This document shows, in pieces, positions 50,696 through 60,292 of a stretch of 64,000 nucleotides of DNA. Location of the stretch: contig CAXXIB010000004.1 of assembly GCA_963675925.2 (NCBI GenBank), forward strand, positions 558,001 through 622,000. The letters are read 5' to 3'. Numbering within the stretch: position 1 is the first letter of the stretch; every line of letters starts with the position of its first letter. The notes beneath the pieces are model-generated. The model saw nothing but the letters and a program-made list of their open reading frames with translations. It was not told where the DNA came from and did not search any database. The position numbers and the translations under genes were made by a program. This stretch comes from CAXXOK01 sp963675925. Lineage in GTDB: Bacteria; Bacillota; Clostridia; Christensenellales; Aristaeellaceae.

Positions 50696-51454
50696 CTAGC
50701 GCGGCTTTTCCGCCAGCGTGCCCCAGAAGGTCGGAACGTTGAACTTGTGCAGTATCCCCTCGGTATTGTAATCCTCGTACAGGTCAATCAGCCGCAGTCC
50801 GGCCTGCATCTGCCCGCGAATCTGCTCGTCAAGCGTGTGGGAAAACTGTACGCCATCGTCGTCCTGCATGCATTTATCAAACAGGGCTTTATCCTTGAGG
50901 GGGTTAAAGGGCAGGGTGTAGCGGATTTCCGCTTCGTCCCAGTCGACGATATAGTTCATTCCGTTGTCCAAGCCCGCCATCAGACGGCCGCCCGGCTTTA
51001 AAATGCGGTAGCACTCCCGCCATACATGGTGTACATCCTCAATATAACTGTTGGAGACGGGATGAAAGATTAAATCAAAGCTCTCGTCTTCAAAGGGCAG
51101 GGTCTCGGTCATGTCAGCGCGGACGATTGTGATGGCATAGCCTTCACGCTCGGCGACCAGCGTTTCCGATTCCAGCTGCTTTTGCGAGTAATCCAGCACC
51201 GTGCACTCCGCGCCAAGCGCGGCAAACACGGGCATCTGCTGCCCGCCGCCGCTGGCCAGGCCCAGTACCTTGCAGCCCTTCATCGGGGGATACCATGCCT
51301 TGGGCACCGCAATTTGCGGGGTGAGCACCATGTTCCAGTCGCCCTGGGTAGCCTTTACGTAGTCTTCATGGGAAATCGGTGTGCCCCACTCCCAGCCTTC
51401 TTCGCTCTCAATCCAGCCGTCAATGGTTTTGGCATTAATGTCCTGATATTTCAT
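50696..51454 (-). CDS. Class I SAM-dependent methyltransferase overlapping the KAP gene
   Basis: A 252-residue methyltransferase: SAM motif I CKVLGLASGGGQQMP, motif II TVLDYSQKQL, motif III TETLPFEDESFDLIFHPVSN and YRILKPGGRLMAG. The pattern is UbiE-like, but the substrate is unknown. Its start lies 20 bases inside the end of the KAP NTPase gene, so its translation is coupled. Ends at a strong terminator. Confidence 0.88.
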   Translation of the reverse strand: MKYQDINAKTIDGWIESEEGWEWGTPISHEDYVKATQGDWNMVLTPQIAVPKAWYPPMKGCKVLGLASGGGQQMPVFAALGAECTVLDYSQKQLESETLVAEREGYAITIVRADMTETLPFEDESFDLIFHPVSNSYIEDVHHVWRECYRILKPGGRLMAGLDNGMNYIVDWDEAEIRYTLPFNPLKDKALFDKCMQDDDGVQFSHTLDEQIRGQMQAGLRLIDLYEDYNTEGILHKFNVPTFWGTLAEKPR

Positions 51455-53612
51455 CTGTTTCTATCTCCTGAATCCAGGCGGGGTATGCATCCAGCACGTC
51501 CGCCTGCGCGGCGCGGTGTAAATCATAGTCCAATAGTGAAAACGCAACGCAGTCCAGCCGTACATCTTCGGGCAGTGTGCGGAAGACCCGCGTGCCTTTC
51601 AGCCGCAGGATAGCGGCCAGGGCATCCTCCCGGGGGAGCAAGTCACTAAACGCATGGCGGCCGTCGATATCGCCGAACTGATATTCCATATCATCGCCCG
51701 AATCAAAGCGCTGGGTCAGGACGGAAATCAGGCGCGCGGCGTTTTGATCGTCCTCCATCAAGGTTTCAAAATACGCCCTGAAGGCCGTACCGTCGGCCTG
51801 ATACCAGTACTCCAGCACCGGCAGCGGCTTATGCGACAAAAGCCAGTTGTCGCGCAGTGAAATGGAATGGATTTTGGTTAGCAGTTGGCGCAGGTGCGCG
51901 GCGATATGGTCATCCTCCATGGCAATACTCTCTGCGCCAGGTGCGCCGCGGCGTATGGCCGTAAGCACGGACACCAGCACCGGCAAGGTCAGCTTGCTGG
52001 CGTTGGCCACGGCCTCGGCCAGGCATTCCTCGCGCATAAAGCGCTGCATGTGCGCCAGCAGTTTGAGCGCCGTATTGCTGCACTCCTGGAAGAGTGTACG
52101 CTGGAACAGTTTGTCCGCCGGGGTTTTGCTCTCCGGCAGACGGCTGAGCCACAGCACTTCCCTAAGGAACAGCGGCAGCCGCTCCTCGGCAATATCATCC
52201 AGATAGTGGGGCAAGTGGTTTAAAAACGCGGCCCGGCGTTCCTCGCCGGTCAAGCTGTCGGTATAGGCGCGCAGCTGGCTGGAATCCATCTCGCAGATGA
52301 CCTTCATCATCTCTTTTTGGGTGATGACCAGCCCGTTTAGCGACTGGGTGAAATACAGGTCGAAGAACTCCTCGCAGCAAATGCGGCGCATGCGTATGAA
52401 GCGCGGGTCTGCATCATCGACATAGACATCGAGTATCTGTTTGCCAAAGCGCGGGAACATGTACCCGATCAGCTCTGCCAGTGCGCCGCTGGCCGGCTCG
52501 TCCAGTTCAGCGATCATCTGCCGGTACTCGGCCTTGATGCTTTTCTGGGTCGCCGTGTCCGCGCTGCTGTAGTGAAGGCCGCCGCCGCGCAGCAGATCAT
52601 CCCGCCGGCTTTGCAACCAGGGCATGGCCTGGGGCACAAACAGCTGAAGAGCCGTTATGCATAGCAGATCGACAAAGTTGACCTCGTTTTGCAGCGCCTG
52701 GTAGCGCGCCTGAAAGGTGTTAATGAAGCGGTACACATCGCGAATCGTGCCAATGCGGCCAAACAGGAAGGGGGCGACGGCATCAAAATAGACGCGGTCA
52801 AAGTTCAGCCCCTTGTAGGTTTCCAGCCACATGGAAATATACGCCATGAGTATTTCCTGAATACGGCCGGGTTCCGGCGCGGGGATATCAAACTGCAATT
52901 GGATGAATTTTTCCATATACTGCTGCCCGTCGCCATACAGCTCTTTGGACAGCGCACCGACCACAACATCCCGGTCAAAGGCCAGCAGGTACACAAAGCG
53001 CGGGAAACCCGCCACGGACTTCACCAGCTGCAACACATTCAATATACGCTGAGAGGACAGGCGGTCGATATCGTCCATGACGACATACACGGTCTGTTTC
53101 TGCTTTTTCAGCAGCTTAACAACCTTGGCCTTGCGCTGCATAACGCGCCGGGCCCTGTTTTTATTCTTCTTTTTTTTCTTTTTCTTTTTCGATGCTTCGC
53201 CCCGCAGCTCCGCCAGCGTTTCGGACTTGAAATTCGGCAGGCAGCTTTCCAGCGACGATGCGTACTTCTCCATCGCCCGGGCCGCCTTGTTCAGTCGTTC
53301 GCCGCGTGAGGACTTCCGCAGGTCATCCGCCAGGGTTTGCAGCAGCTGCCCCGGCAGCAGTTCCTCCGCCGCGTAGTCCCAGGGATTAAAGTGAATCAGG
53401 ATGGGCTTTGGCGCTTTTTTACGGCGCATGGCCTCGTCCACCATGTTAAGTACCGAGGTTTTACCGGAGCCCCACTTGCCATACAAACCGAACACAAAGC
53501 TGCCGCGCTTGCCCGGACGGCAAGACAGCATTGCCGAGGCAATTTGCCCGGCAAACGCCGCGCGCCCCAGCAGGTCGTCCTTTGCGGTTCGGATAGGCTG
53601 GTCGGATAGCAT
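51435..53612 (-). CDS. KAP-family P-loop NTPase without membrane insert
   Basis: A 725-residue protein. Walker A GKWGSGKT at 45-52, the KAP-typical FNPWDY at 75-80, Walker B VVMDDIDR (about 177-184), and RFVYLLAFDRDVV. Classic KAP NTPases (Kidins220/ARMS, PifA) have two membrane helices inserted between Walker A and B; here the insert (about 100-170) is instead highly basic, with eight consecutive Lys and KNKNRARRVMQRK. No transmembrane segment is evident, so it is predicted soluble. The C-terminal half is helical and unassigned. GC-rich like its surroundings. Possible link to phage or plasmid exclusion by family only. Confidence 0.82.
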   Translation of the reverse strand: MLSDQPIRTAKDDLLGRAAFAGQIASAMLSCRPGKRGSFVFGLYGKWGSGKTSVLNMVDEAMRRKKAPKPILIHFNPWDYAAEELLPGQLLQTLADDLRKSSRGERLNKAARAMEKYASSLESCLPNFKSETLAELRGEASKKKKKKKKNKNRARRVMQRKAKVVKLLKKQKQTVYVVMDDIDRLSSQRILNVLQLVKSVAGFPRFVYLLAFDRDVVVGALSKELYGDGQQYMEKFIQLQFDIPAPEPGRIQEILMAYISMWLETYKGLNFDRVYFDAVAPFLFGRIGTIRDVYRFINTFQARYQALQNEVNFVDLLCITALQLFVPQAMPWLQSRRDDLLRGGGLHYSSADTATQKSIKAEYRQMIAELDEPASGALAELIGYMFPRFGKQILDVYVDDADPRFIRMRRICCEEFFDLYFTQSLNGLVITQKEMMKVICEMDSSQLRAYTDSLTGEERRAAFLNHLPHYLDDIAEERLPLFLREVLWLSRLPESKTPADKLFQRTLFQECSNTALKLLAHMQRFMREECLAEAVANASKLTLPVLVSVLTAIRRGAPGAESIAMEDDHIAAHLRQLLTKIHSISLRDNWLLSHKPLPVLEYWYQADGTAFRAYFETLMEDDQNAARLISVLTQRFDSGDDMEYQFGDIDGRHAFSDLLPREDALAAILRLKGTRVFRTLPEDVRLDCVAFSLLDYDLHRAAQADVLDAYPAWIQEIETDEISGH

Positions 53613-53690
53613 GGCTCACCTCAAACTCGTTAGTCTTACTATCATATCATATTTTTCCGCATTATGTGAGAGCCTATAGACAATTAGCCG

Positions 53691-54473
53691 TTACCCGATT
53701 TCGATCTGATTGCGCTTGTTGTACAGCGTGCGGTAGCCAAAGTACAGCGACCCGAAGGTTGACAGGCACACCGTGGTGCAGATGGCAATCATGATGGCGA
53801 TTTGGTACAGGATGGCGGTGGTGGGCAGCGTACCCGATAGAATCTGCCCGGTCATCATGCCCGGCAGGGACACGATACCGATACCCACCATGGTGTTAAT
53901 AGTCGGCAAAATGGCCGTTTCCATGGACTGGCGTACAAACGGCAGAAACAGTTTTTCCGGCTTCACACCCATGTTTTGCAGGGTTTCGATGCGGTCGGTT
54001 TGGTCTTCCATGGTCTTGTACAGGCTTTTGACGCCCAAGGTGACCCCTGTCATGGTGTTGCCCATCAGCATGCCGGAAATCGGAATAACATACTGCGGGT
54101 TACCCAGCCGCTCGCCCACAACCACCAACACGAAGTAGGCCATCACCATCACGCCCGAAAGCGCGATCGACCCGGCGATAATCAGCCGGAAGCGCGGGTT
54201 GAGCTTCGGGTTTAAGTGAATGACACGGTACACGGCAAAGCTGATCATCGCCAGCAGGTACAGCGCTACGAATACCGGATGCGGGTTTTGGAAGATGTAT
54301 GTGAGAATTAAGCCCGAGAGGGTGAGTTGCAGCGTCATGCGTGCGCTGCCCCAGAGCAGGCTTTTCGTCTGATTGATTTTAGTAAAGCGCAGCACCGAGA
54401 CGACCACCAAAAGCAGCAGGTAGATCAGCGCGAAATGCCACACATCCAGCTGTACAATCTGGCTCATTCGCAT
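53691..54473 (-). CDS. FetB-like ABC transporter permease
   Basis: A 260-residue UPF0014-type permease with seven or so helices and the blocks TLQLTLSGLILTYIFQNPH, PISGMLMGNTMTGVTLG, GVKPEKLFLPFVRQSMETAILPTINTMVGIGIVSLPGMMTGQILSG. In E. coli FetAB exports iron and gives oxidative-stress tolerance. Starts inside the end of the fetA-like gene (10-base overlap), so the pair is coupled. Confidence 0.9.
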   Translation of the reverse strand: MRMSQIVQLDVWHFALIYLLLLVVVSVLRFTKINQTKSLLWGSARMTLQLTLSGLILTYIFQNPHPVFVALYLLAMISFAVYRVIHLNPKLNPRFRLIIAGSIALSGVMVMAYFVLVVVGERLGNPQYVIPISGMLMGNTMTGVTLGVKSLYKTMEDQTDRIETLQNMGVKPEKLFLPFVRQSMETAILPTINTMVGIGIVSLPGMMTGQILSGTLPTTAILYQIAIMIAICTTVCLSTFGSLYFGYRTLYNKRNQIEIG

Positions 54474-55096
54474 GCCTCCTCAGTGAGAGATATTACCGTG
54501 TCAGCGACCTCGCCAACCAGCGTAATATCGTGGCTGATGGCCACCAGGGTCATGCCATGCTGCTTGCAATAATCCTTCACCTGGGATAGCAGCAGCTTGG
54601 CTGTTTTCTTGTCCAGCGCGGCGGTGGGCTCGTCCATCATGAGCACTTTTGGCTGCATGGACAGGTGAATGGCTAAAAACACGCGCTGCTTTTCCCCGCC
54701 CGAAAGCGGCTGGCAGCGCGTGTTTAAAGGAAATTCGATACAGCACAGGCGCAGAAACTCCCGCATTGCATCCTCGCTGATGCAGGGCTCGCCACGAAAG
54801 GCATAAAACTGCTTAAAATTGCCCGCAATGGTATCATCAAACAGGTATACCTTCTGCCCGGCCAGCAGCACCTGCCGGCGCAGCTGGATGGTATCCATAT
54901 CGGCGATGTCCTGCCCGTCGAAGGTAATGCTTCCTTCGGAGGGTGTATAGGTGGCGTTAAGCAACTTAAACAGCGTACTTTTCCCCGTGCCGCTGGGCCC
55001 GCAGATGAAGCTTACGCTTCCCGCTTCGATTTGGATGTCGGGGAAGCGCAGGATATCCAGAAATTTCAGGCTTTTTGCGCTTAGAATCGCTGACAT
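54464..55096 (-). CDS. FetA-like ABC transporter ATP-binding protein
   Basis: A 210-residue ATPase: Walker A GPSGTGKST, signature LSGGEKQR, Walker B VLMMDEPTAALD, and H-loop AISHD. Short for an ABC subunit, as in FetA. Works with the FetB-like permease. Its ATG lies 10 bases after the stop of the permease gene upstream, so all four ABC genes of this block may be read together. Confidence 0.9.
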   Translation of the reverse strand: MSAILSAKSLKFLDILRFPDIQIEAGSVSFICGPSGTGKSTLFKLLNATYTPSEGSITFDGQDIADMDTIQLRRQVLLAGQKVYLFDDTIAGNFKQFYAFRGEPCISEDAMREFLRLCCIEFPLNTRCQPLSGGEKQRVFLAIHLSMQPKVLMMDEPTAALDKKTAKLLLSQVKDYCKQHGMTLVAISHDITLVGEVADTVISLTEEACE

Positions 55097-55105
55097 AGTA
55101 CCCCC

Positions 55106-55909
55106 TTATATGGAAAGATCCCGCTTGGTAAACACGGTGACCGCCGCCGCAAACAGCACCACAGCCCCGCCCAGCAGCACCCAGCTGCCACCCATCGCAC
55201 CGGCCTGCCCTGCAGCGATGGCATCAGGCTGGAAGAGGGTGAAGAAGGTTGCGTATTTGAAGCCCTCTGTAGCATCGCCCGCCTGGGATAACAGCATGAG
55301 GATGAACATCAGCCCGGGCAGCCCTGCGCCAAGGGCAATGGAATAGCGGGTTTCATCAAACAGGCAAGAAGCCAGGAAACAGATACCGCCGATAAACAGG
55401 TGCAGCGAAAGCAGCCCGAAGTTCAGCTTTAGTAACATTACGGTATCGGCCTGCTCAGGCATGTGCAGTGCGATGGTAAACATCTCAAGCGCTGTGGCAT
55501 AAACAACCAGCCACACAATGCCGGTCAGCAGTACGGTCATCTGCGTTAGCGCCACCGTGCGGCGCTTAACCGGCGCAGCCAGCAGCGACACCATGGAATC
55601 CCGGTCCACATAGCGGGCGACCAGACCGTTGCCGCGGATGATGGAGAAGATCATCGGGAACACGATCAAAATAAACCCGTACAGTCCGCTTGCCAGATAG
55701 CCAAGCAGCGTCAGCGAATCAGAGGAAAAGTCCATCTGAAACGAGTTCATCAGCTGTGGCATGGTCTGAGAAAACTGCCGGAACATGTCCAGCATTTCCG
55801 GTGTGTACATGAACACCATTAAGGAGATATACATGGTCAGAATCGCGGTGAAAATCGCCAGCAGTTTCCAGCTGGACTTCATTTCGCGTTTGTACAGCGT
55901 CGCGTTCAT
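55106..55909 (-). CDS. ABC-2-type permease (partner of the 55.9-kb ATPase)
   Basis: A 267-residue protein with six helices and the elbow segment GLVARYVDRDSMVSLLAAPVKRRTVALTQMTVL. ATG at 55909 overlaps the ATPase stop (ATGA), so both are translated together. Family plan is that of ABC-2/YtrC-like permeases. Substrate unknown; a TetR/GntR-type inverted repeat lies ahead of the operon. Confidence 0.85.
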   Translation of the reverse strand: MNATLYKREMKSSWKLLAIFTAILTMYISLMVFMYTPEMLDMFRQFSQTMPQLMNSFQMDFSSDSLTLLGYLASGLYGFILIVFPMIFSIIRGNGLVARYVDRDSMVSLLAAPVKRRTVALTQMTVLLTGIVWLVVYATALEMFTIALHMPEQADTVMLLKLNFGLLSLHLFIGGICFLASCLFDETRYSIALGAGLPGLMFILMLLSQAGDATEGFKYATFFTLFQPDAIAAGQAGAMGGSWVLLGGAVVLFAAAVTVFTKRDLSI

Positions 55910-56793
55910 GCTTTGTCACCTCCGTAGTACTGCATAAAGATTTCTTCCAGGCTTTGGTTGGGCGCGGCCAGGTTTTGCACCGGGTAGCGGCCCAGCACGG
56001 CGATCAGCTCGCTGATGTTATCGCCCACAGTAACCTGTACGCGGTGGTGGGTCAGCATCTCGGTCTCCAGCGCTTCCTTGCCGAAGTCCTCGGCGGCTTT
56101 GGAGTTTTCAAACGTAATAATAAACTTCTTTTGCTGTTTGGCCTTGAGCGCATCGACCGCGTCCACGGTGACCAGATCGCCCTGGCGGATGATGCCCACG
56201 CGGTGGCAGGTGCGCTCCACCTCTTCAAACATATGGCTGGACATGAGTATAGTCTTGCCGCGCTGTTTTTCGCTCATGACGAGCTCAATAAAGCGGCTCT
56301 GCATCAGTGGGTCGAGGCCGGAGGTCGGCTCGTCCAGAATCAGAATTGCGGGGTCGTGCATCAGCGCGGCCACAATGCCGAGCTTTTGTTTCATGCCCTT
56401 GGACATCTTCTTGATACGCCCGGCGGTATTCAAATCGAAACGCTCAATCAATTCTTGTTTGCGGCCTTCGCCCTTCATGCCACGGTAGCGGGCCATGAAG
56501 CGCAGGTATTCCGGACCTGTCATATCGTCAAAAAAGGCAATTTCACCGGGGATATACCCCAAAGACTGCTGAATTTCGGCGCGGTTGTCCCAGCAGTTCA
56601 TGCCGTTGATCTGGCATACGCCCTGCTTGGGTTTCAAAAATCCCATCAAATGGCGAATGGTCGTCGTTTTTCCGGCACCATTGGGGCCCAGAAAGCCAAA
56701 AGCTTCTCCCTGGTCAACGGTAAACGATACATCAAACACGCCCCTGTGGCGGCCATAGTCGCGGGTCAGATTTTGGATGGTGATCGTACTCAT
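55906..56793 (-). CDS. ABC transporter ATP-binding protein
   Basis: About 295 residues from the ATG at 56793, correctly spaced from ATGGAGG; the frame is open for eight more codons. Walker A GPNGAGKTT, LGYIPGEIAFFDD (Q-loop variant region), signature MSKGM in place of LSGGQ, Walker B ILILDEPTSGLDP, H-loop MSSHMF. C-terminal extension as in bacitracin-type or YtrB-like ATPases. First gene of a block with the permease and the FetAB-like genes. Confidence 0.9.
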   Translation of the reverse strand: MSTITIQNLTRDYGRHRGVFDVSFTVDQGEAFGFLGPNGAGKTTTIRHLMGFLKPKQGVCQINGMNCWDNRAEIQQSLGYIPGEIAFFDDMTGPEYLRFMARYRGMKGEGRKQELIERFDLNTAGRIKKMSKGMKQKLGIVAALMHDPAILILDEPTSGLDPLMQSRFIELVMSEKQRGKTILMSSHMFEEVERTCHRVGIIRQGDLVTVDAVDALKAKQQKKFIITFENSKAAEDFGKEALETEMLTHHRVQVTVGDNISELIAVLGRYPVQNLAAPNQSLEEIFMQYYGGDKA

Positions 56794-56813
56794 AGTAACG
56801 TCCTCCATATGGT

Positions 56814-56828
56814 ACAAACTCGGTTTGT
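56814..56828. promoter_or_regulatory. Inverted repeat upstream of the ABC block
   Basis: ACAAAC-TCG-GTTTGT, a 6-bp perfect inverted repeat about 20 bases before the ATPase start. Candidate operator for an unlinked regulator; no regulator gene adjoins. Confidence 0.4.
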
Positions 56829-56921
56829 TCGTATGGGAAACATCATATCACAACAGGCCAAAAAAGCAACCAAAGCCGCTTGTAGCGTCGGTTTGCGTGG
56901 CTGAAAACAGGCGGAGTATGC

Positions 56922-56938
56922 TATACTGTGTATACAGT
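56922..56938 (+). promoter_or_regulatory. Extended -10 promoter and overlapping inverted repeat of the MoxR operon
   Basis: TGCTATACT (extended -10, TATACT at 56922-56927) overlaps ACTGT-GTAT-ACAGT (56925-56938), a possible operator. No -35 of quality was found. Confidence 0.5.
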
Positions 56939-56964
56939 TCAAACAGAAAGATCAGGTGCGTTCC

Positions 56965-57909
56965 ATGCAAACAGCCGCATTCGCTAAAGCCGTACAGGAA
57001 AATATTGCCCGGGTCATCGTCGGGAAACAAGAGATAATCGAAAAGATGATGGCTGCGGTCATCGCCAGAGGCCATGTGCTGCTGGAAGATGTGCCCGGCA
57101 CGGGCAAAACCATGCTGTCCAAAAGCCTGGCCAAGTCGCTTTCGTGTCGCTTTGCCCGCATACAGTTCACACCGGATTTGATGCCCTCCGACATTACAGG
57201 CTCCAGCGTATACCAACCATCGACCGGCGAGTTTCAGTTTCAGCCGGGGCCGGTGTTTACCAATATTCTGCTTGCCGATGAAATCAACCGCGCCACCCCG
57301 CGTACGCAATCGGCGCTGCTGGAGTGCATGGAGGAACGTCAGGTTTCCGAAAGCGGTATCACTCGCACCCTGGAAGAACCCTTTTTGGTCGTCGCCACGC
57401 AAAACCCGGTAGAAATTCAGGGGACCTTTGCCCTGCCGGAAGCCCAACTTGACCGCTTTTTAATGCGGCTATCGCTGGGCTACCCTGAAGGCGACGAGGC
57501 CGTGACCATTTTAAGCCGCTTTCTAAACAGCGATCCCGTAACCGCGCTTGCAGCCGTCGCCAGCGGGGAGGATTTGGTCGCCGCGCAGGCTGCCTGCCCC
57601 GCGGTGCAGGTGTCCGTGCCGGTGATGGAATACATCGCCGCGCTGTGTGCGTTTACCCGCAAACTGCCCCAGGTTATGCTGGGTGCCAGCCCGCGCGGTA
57701 TGCTGGCGCTGATGCGCGCCTCGCAGGCTTTAGCGCTGATTCGCGGGCGTGATTTTGTTACCCCGGACGATGTGAAAACCCTCGCTGTGCCGGTGCTTGC
57801 CCACCGCGTGATCCTGCGCGGCGTATACGGCAAAACCGACGCCGGGCAAGCCGCCGTGCTGGAAGCCCTGCAAGCCGTGCCCGTGCCCACCGAGGACCCG
57901 GACGCATGA
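56965..57909 (+). CDS. MoxR-family AAA+ ATPase
   Basis: About 314 residues from the ATG at 56965 (GTG 9 bases earlier is possible). Walker A EDVPGTGKT (41-49), Walker B LLADEINRA with D105-E106, then VSESGITRTLEEPFLVVATQNPVEIQGTFALPEAQLDRF. MoxR ATPases assist the assembly of enzyme or membrane complexes and work with a DUF58 partner with a von Willebrand-like fold, encoded next. Overlaps the next gene by four bases (ATGA). Confidence 0.93.
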   Translation: MQTAAFAKAVQENIARVIVGKQEIIEKMMAAVIARGHVLLEDVPGTGKTMLSKSLAKSLSCRFARIQFTPDLMPSDITGSSVYQPSTGEFQFQPGPVFTNILLADEINRATPRTQSALLECMEERQVSESGITRTLEEPFLVVATQNPVEIQGTFALPEAQLDRFLMRLSLGYPEGDEAVTILSRFLNSDPVTALAAVASGEDLVAAQAACPAVQVSVPVMEYIAALCAFTRKLPQVMLGASPRGMLALMRASQALALIRGRDFVTPDDVKTLAVPVLAHRVILRGVYGKTDAGQAAVLEALQAVPVPTEDPDA

Positions 57910-58994
57910 GTATTTTTATCCTCCTGGTTGTCACAGGGGGATTCATCCTCTTACAGGGCTGGCTGATCGGCAAATCCGCCCTGCGCGGCGTAAGCTATGA
58001 GCGGCGGTTTTCCAAAATCAGCGGCCATGAGGGGGAAACCGTGGAGATGATCGAGGTCATCCGCAACCGCAAGATTCTGCCTGTGCCCTGGGTGAAGGCC
58101 GAAAGCCGCATCTCCCAGCACCTGCGGTTTCAATCCGACGCTGCCACCCGCGTGTCCGGCGAGCGCTACCATAAAAGCGTGTTTTATCTAAAGCCCTATC
58201 AGCAAATTACACGCACGCACCATGTCACCCTGCAAAAACGCGGCTATTACAAAGCCGGGTCTGTTTCCCTACAGGCGGGCGATCTGTTTGCCATTGCCAT
58301 GCCCTGCCTGCAGGCGGATACCGGCGCGGCGATCGAGGTGTATCCCCGGCTGCTCTCCCCCGATGACATGCCCCTGCCCTCCACACGCTGGCAGGGCGAC
58401 CTGCTGGTCAAGCGCTGGATTCTCCCCGACCCCGTGTGGGTTGGCGGCATCCGCCCCTATGCGCCGGGTGATGAGCGTAAGGATATTCACTGGCGGGCTA
58501 CGGCACGCACCGGGCAATTGCAGGTGAAGGTGCACGAAAAGACCGCCGACCCCAAAATGCTGGTGGTCATCAATACACAGATGACCGAAACCCAGTGGGG
58601 CGATCTGATGGAGTACGAACAGCAGGTCGTAGAAACGATGATCTCGCTGACGGCAACCCTGTGCCTGCATGCCCTGAAAGGCGGGGTGGAAGCCGGGTTT
58701 GCCGTGAACGTTCCCGTGGATGAGGAAGACGGCCCTACCGTGCTGCTGCCGGCACGGTCCAGCCAGCGCGAAGGGGAAATCCTTTCGGCGCTTGCGCACC
58801 TGACCATCAAACGTACGCGTACCATTTTAAAAGTGCTGGACGACCTGTGCAGCCATACGGGGCTGGATATTCTTCTGCTGTCGGTGTATGATTCCGCCTT
58901 GTTGCAGGACAGGCTGAGCGCCCTGCGCCGCGCGGGCAACACCGCCGCCTTGCAGCTGATTGACCGACAAAGCGCAGAGGAGGCCGCCTCATGA
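57906..58994 (+). CDS. DUF58-domain protein (MoxR partner)
   Basis: A 362-residue protein: one N-terminal hydrophobic segment (5-22), a beta-rich stretch, then the DUF58 signature RPYAPGDERKDIHWRATARTGQLQVKVHE (about 178-206) with R-PGD-IHW. The C-terminal part resembles a von Willebrand A-like fold. MoxR-DUF58 pairs are widely conserved and linked to envelope maturation. It overlaps the MoxR gene and the following membrane gene by four bases each, forming a three-gene unit. Confidence 0.9.
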   Translation: MSIFILLVVTGGFILLQGWLIGKSALRGVSYERRFSKISGHEGETVEMIEVIRNRKILPVPWVKAESRISQHLRFQSDAATRVSGERYHKSVFYLKPYQQITRTHHVTLQKRGYYKAGSVSLQAGDLFAIAMPCLQADTGAAIEVYPRLLSPDDMPLPSTRWQGDLLVKRWILPDPVWVGGIRPYAPGDERKDIHWRATARTGQLQVKVHEKTADPKMLVVINTQMTETQWGDLMEYEQQVVETMISLTATLCLHALKGGVEAGFAVNVPVDEEDGPTVLLPARSSQREGEILSALAHLTIKRTRTILKVLDDLCSHTGLDILLLSVYDSALLQDRLSALRRAGNTAALQLIDRQSAEEAAS

Positions 58995-60235
58995 ATAAGA
59001 AACTAACGCCCAAGCTGTATGCTGCACTCGTCTGCTTTATTGCGCTGGAGCCGCTGTACCTGCTGGCGGCATCGGCACTCATCCCCGGCCGGTTGTGGCT
59101 GGCAATCGTTTTGCCCCTGCCCGCCCTGCTGCTTACGGGCCTTGCCGGGCTTTTGCCCGCCAAGCGGCGCGTCCTGGCACTCCTCCTCAGCATCGCCATC
59201 ATGGCGGCTGCATGTACGCTGTTGTTTCTGGAAAGCCTGCTGCCGGGCATCGTGCTGTTTACACTCTGCGTATTCCAAATGCTATTATTTCTGCCTGCCA
59301 TGGCACGTCCCGCACACGAGGAATGGTCGATGCGGCTGCTTTCGGCAGGCCTTGCCGTGCATATCGGCGCGCAGTTTGTCAAGGACTTACCCCTGTTCAC
59401 CCACGCCGCAGCGCTGCTGACCTGGGTGTTCGTGGTCTACCTGTTCATGCTTTTATTCTCCTTTAACCGTATGACACTGGTCGCAACCGGCTCGACCGCG
59501 GGCAAAGCATTGCTACGGCATAACCGCAGGCTGCTGACTGTGTTGAGTCTGCTGATACTGCTGCTGACCAACATCCGCGGCATCGGCCAGGCGATACGCC
59601 GGGCGATTGCATGGGTTGTGGTGCAGATCACCGCCCTGCTTGCCTGGTTTGGGTCTTTGCTGCCCCAGCAAGACCCCGGCGGCGGTGCACAGGAGTCCCT
59701 CCCGCTTGAGGGCTTGATGGAAGAAACCACCGAGCCCAGCGTGTTTTCACAGATTATGGATGTCGTACTGATCGTGTTTGGCGTATTGGTCGCCGCTGTG
59801 CTGGTGTTTCTTGTCGGCAAGCAGCTCATCAAACTCTTGCGCAAAGCCTTTCGAGCGCTGGCAGACAGGCTTCGGCTGTTCAAACAAAGAATTACAACCG
59901 ATTACGAAGACCAATCCGAAACCCTGCTGGATTGGACCGAGGTGAAAACCGCCGCCGTCAGGCGCATGCGGCGCATCCGAAACCGCCTGCGCCCCACCCC
60001 GTGGGACGCACTTGCCCCCGGCCAGCGTGTGCGCCGGGTGTACCGGCTGCTGCTGCGCCGCATCGATAGTCCGGACCCCGCCCTGACCGCGCAGGAAGTG
60101 CTGCAAAGCGGTGCACTGCCCCTGCCCGGCGATGCCGTGCCTACCGCCGCCGCGCTTTACGACCGTGCCCGTTACTCCACCCACCCCATCGCCCCCAAGG
60201 AAGCCGACGAGCTGCGCAGACAGGCCGGCGTATAG
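58991..60235 (+). CDS. Membrane protein with DUF4129-like C terminus
   Basis: A 414-residue protein with about seven helices in the first 290 residues and a cytoplasmic C-terminal domain containing RVRRVYRLLLRRI...LTAQEVL...ALYDRARYSTHPI, matching the end of DUF4129 proteins. In many MoxR/DUF58 clusters this domain is fused to a transglutaminase-like protease; here no Cys-His-Asp transglutaminase motif is visible, so it is the short variant. Coupled to the DUF58 gene; last of the unit. Confidence 0.75.
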   Translation: MNKKLTPKLYAALVCFIALEPLYLLAASALIPGRLWLAIVLPLPALLLTGLAGLLPAKRRVLALLLSIAIMAAACTLLFLESLLPGIVLFTLCVFQMLLFLPAMARPAHEEWSMRLLSAGLAVHIGAQFVKDLPLFTHAAALLTWVFVVYLFMLLFSFNRMTLVATGSTAGKALLRHNRRLLTVLSLLILLLTNIRGIGQAIRRAIAWVVVQITALLAWFGSLLPQQDPGGGAQESLPLEGLMEETTEPSVFSQIMDVVLIVFGVLVAAVLVFLVGKQLIKLLRKAFRALADRLRLFKQRITTDYEDQSETLLDWTEVKTAAVRRMRRIRNRLRPTPWDALAPGQRVRRVYRLLLRRIDSPDPALTAQEVLQSGALPLPGDAVPTAAALYDRARYSTHPIAPKEADELRRQAGV

Positions 60236-60292
60236 GCAGGTACAGCGCTGGTCTCTCATCAAGGTTTAACCATGTTTTAAGCCAATCCTCCG

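Noticed and set aside
53150..53200. Lysine-codon homopolymer as frameshift or slippage site in the KAP gene
   Set aside because: The frame is intact on both sides and reads a coherent NTPase; only potential slippage could be argued.
56814..56828. Operator of the YtrA-type regulator at 63.4 kb
   Set aside because: The repeat ACAAAC-TCG-GTTTGT is not the AGTGTA/TACACT type known for YtrA, and the genes are 7 kb apart.
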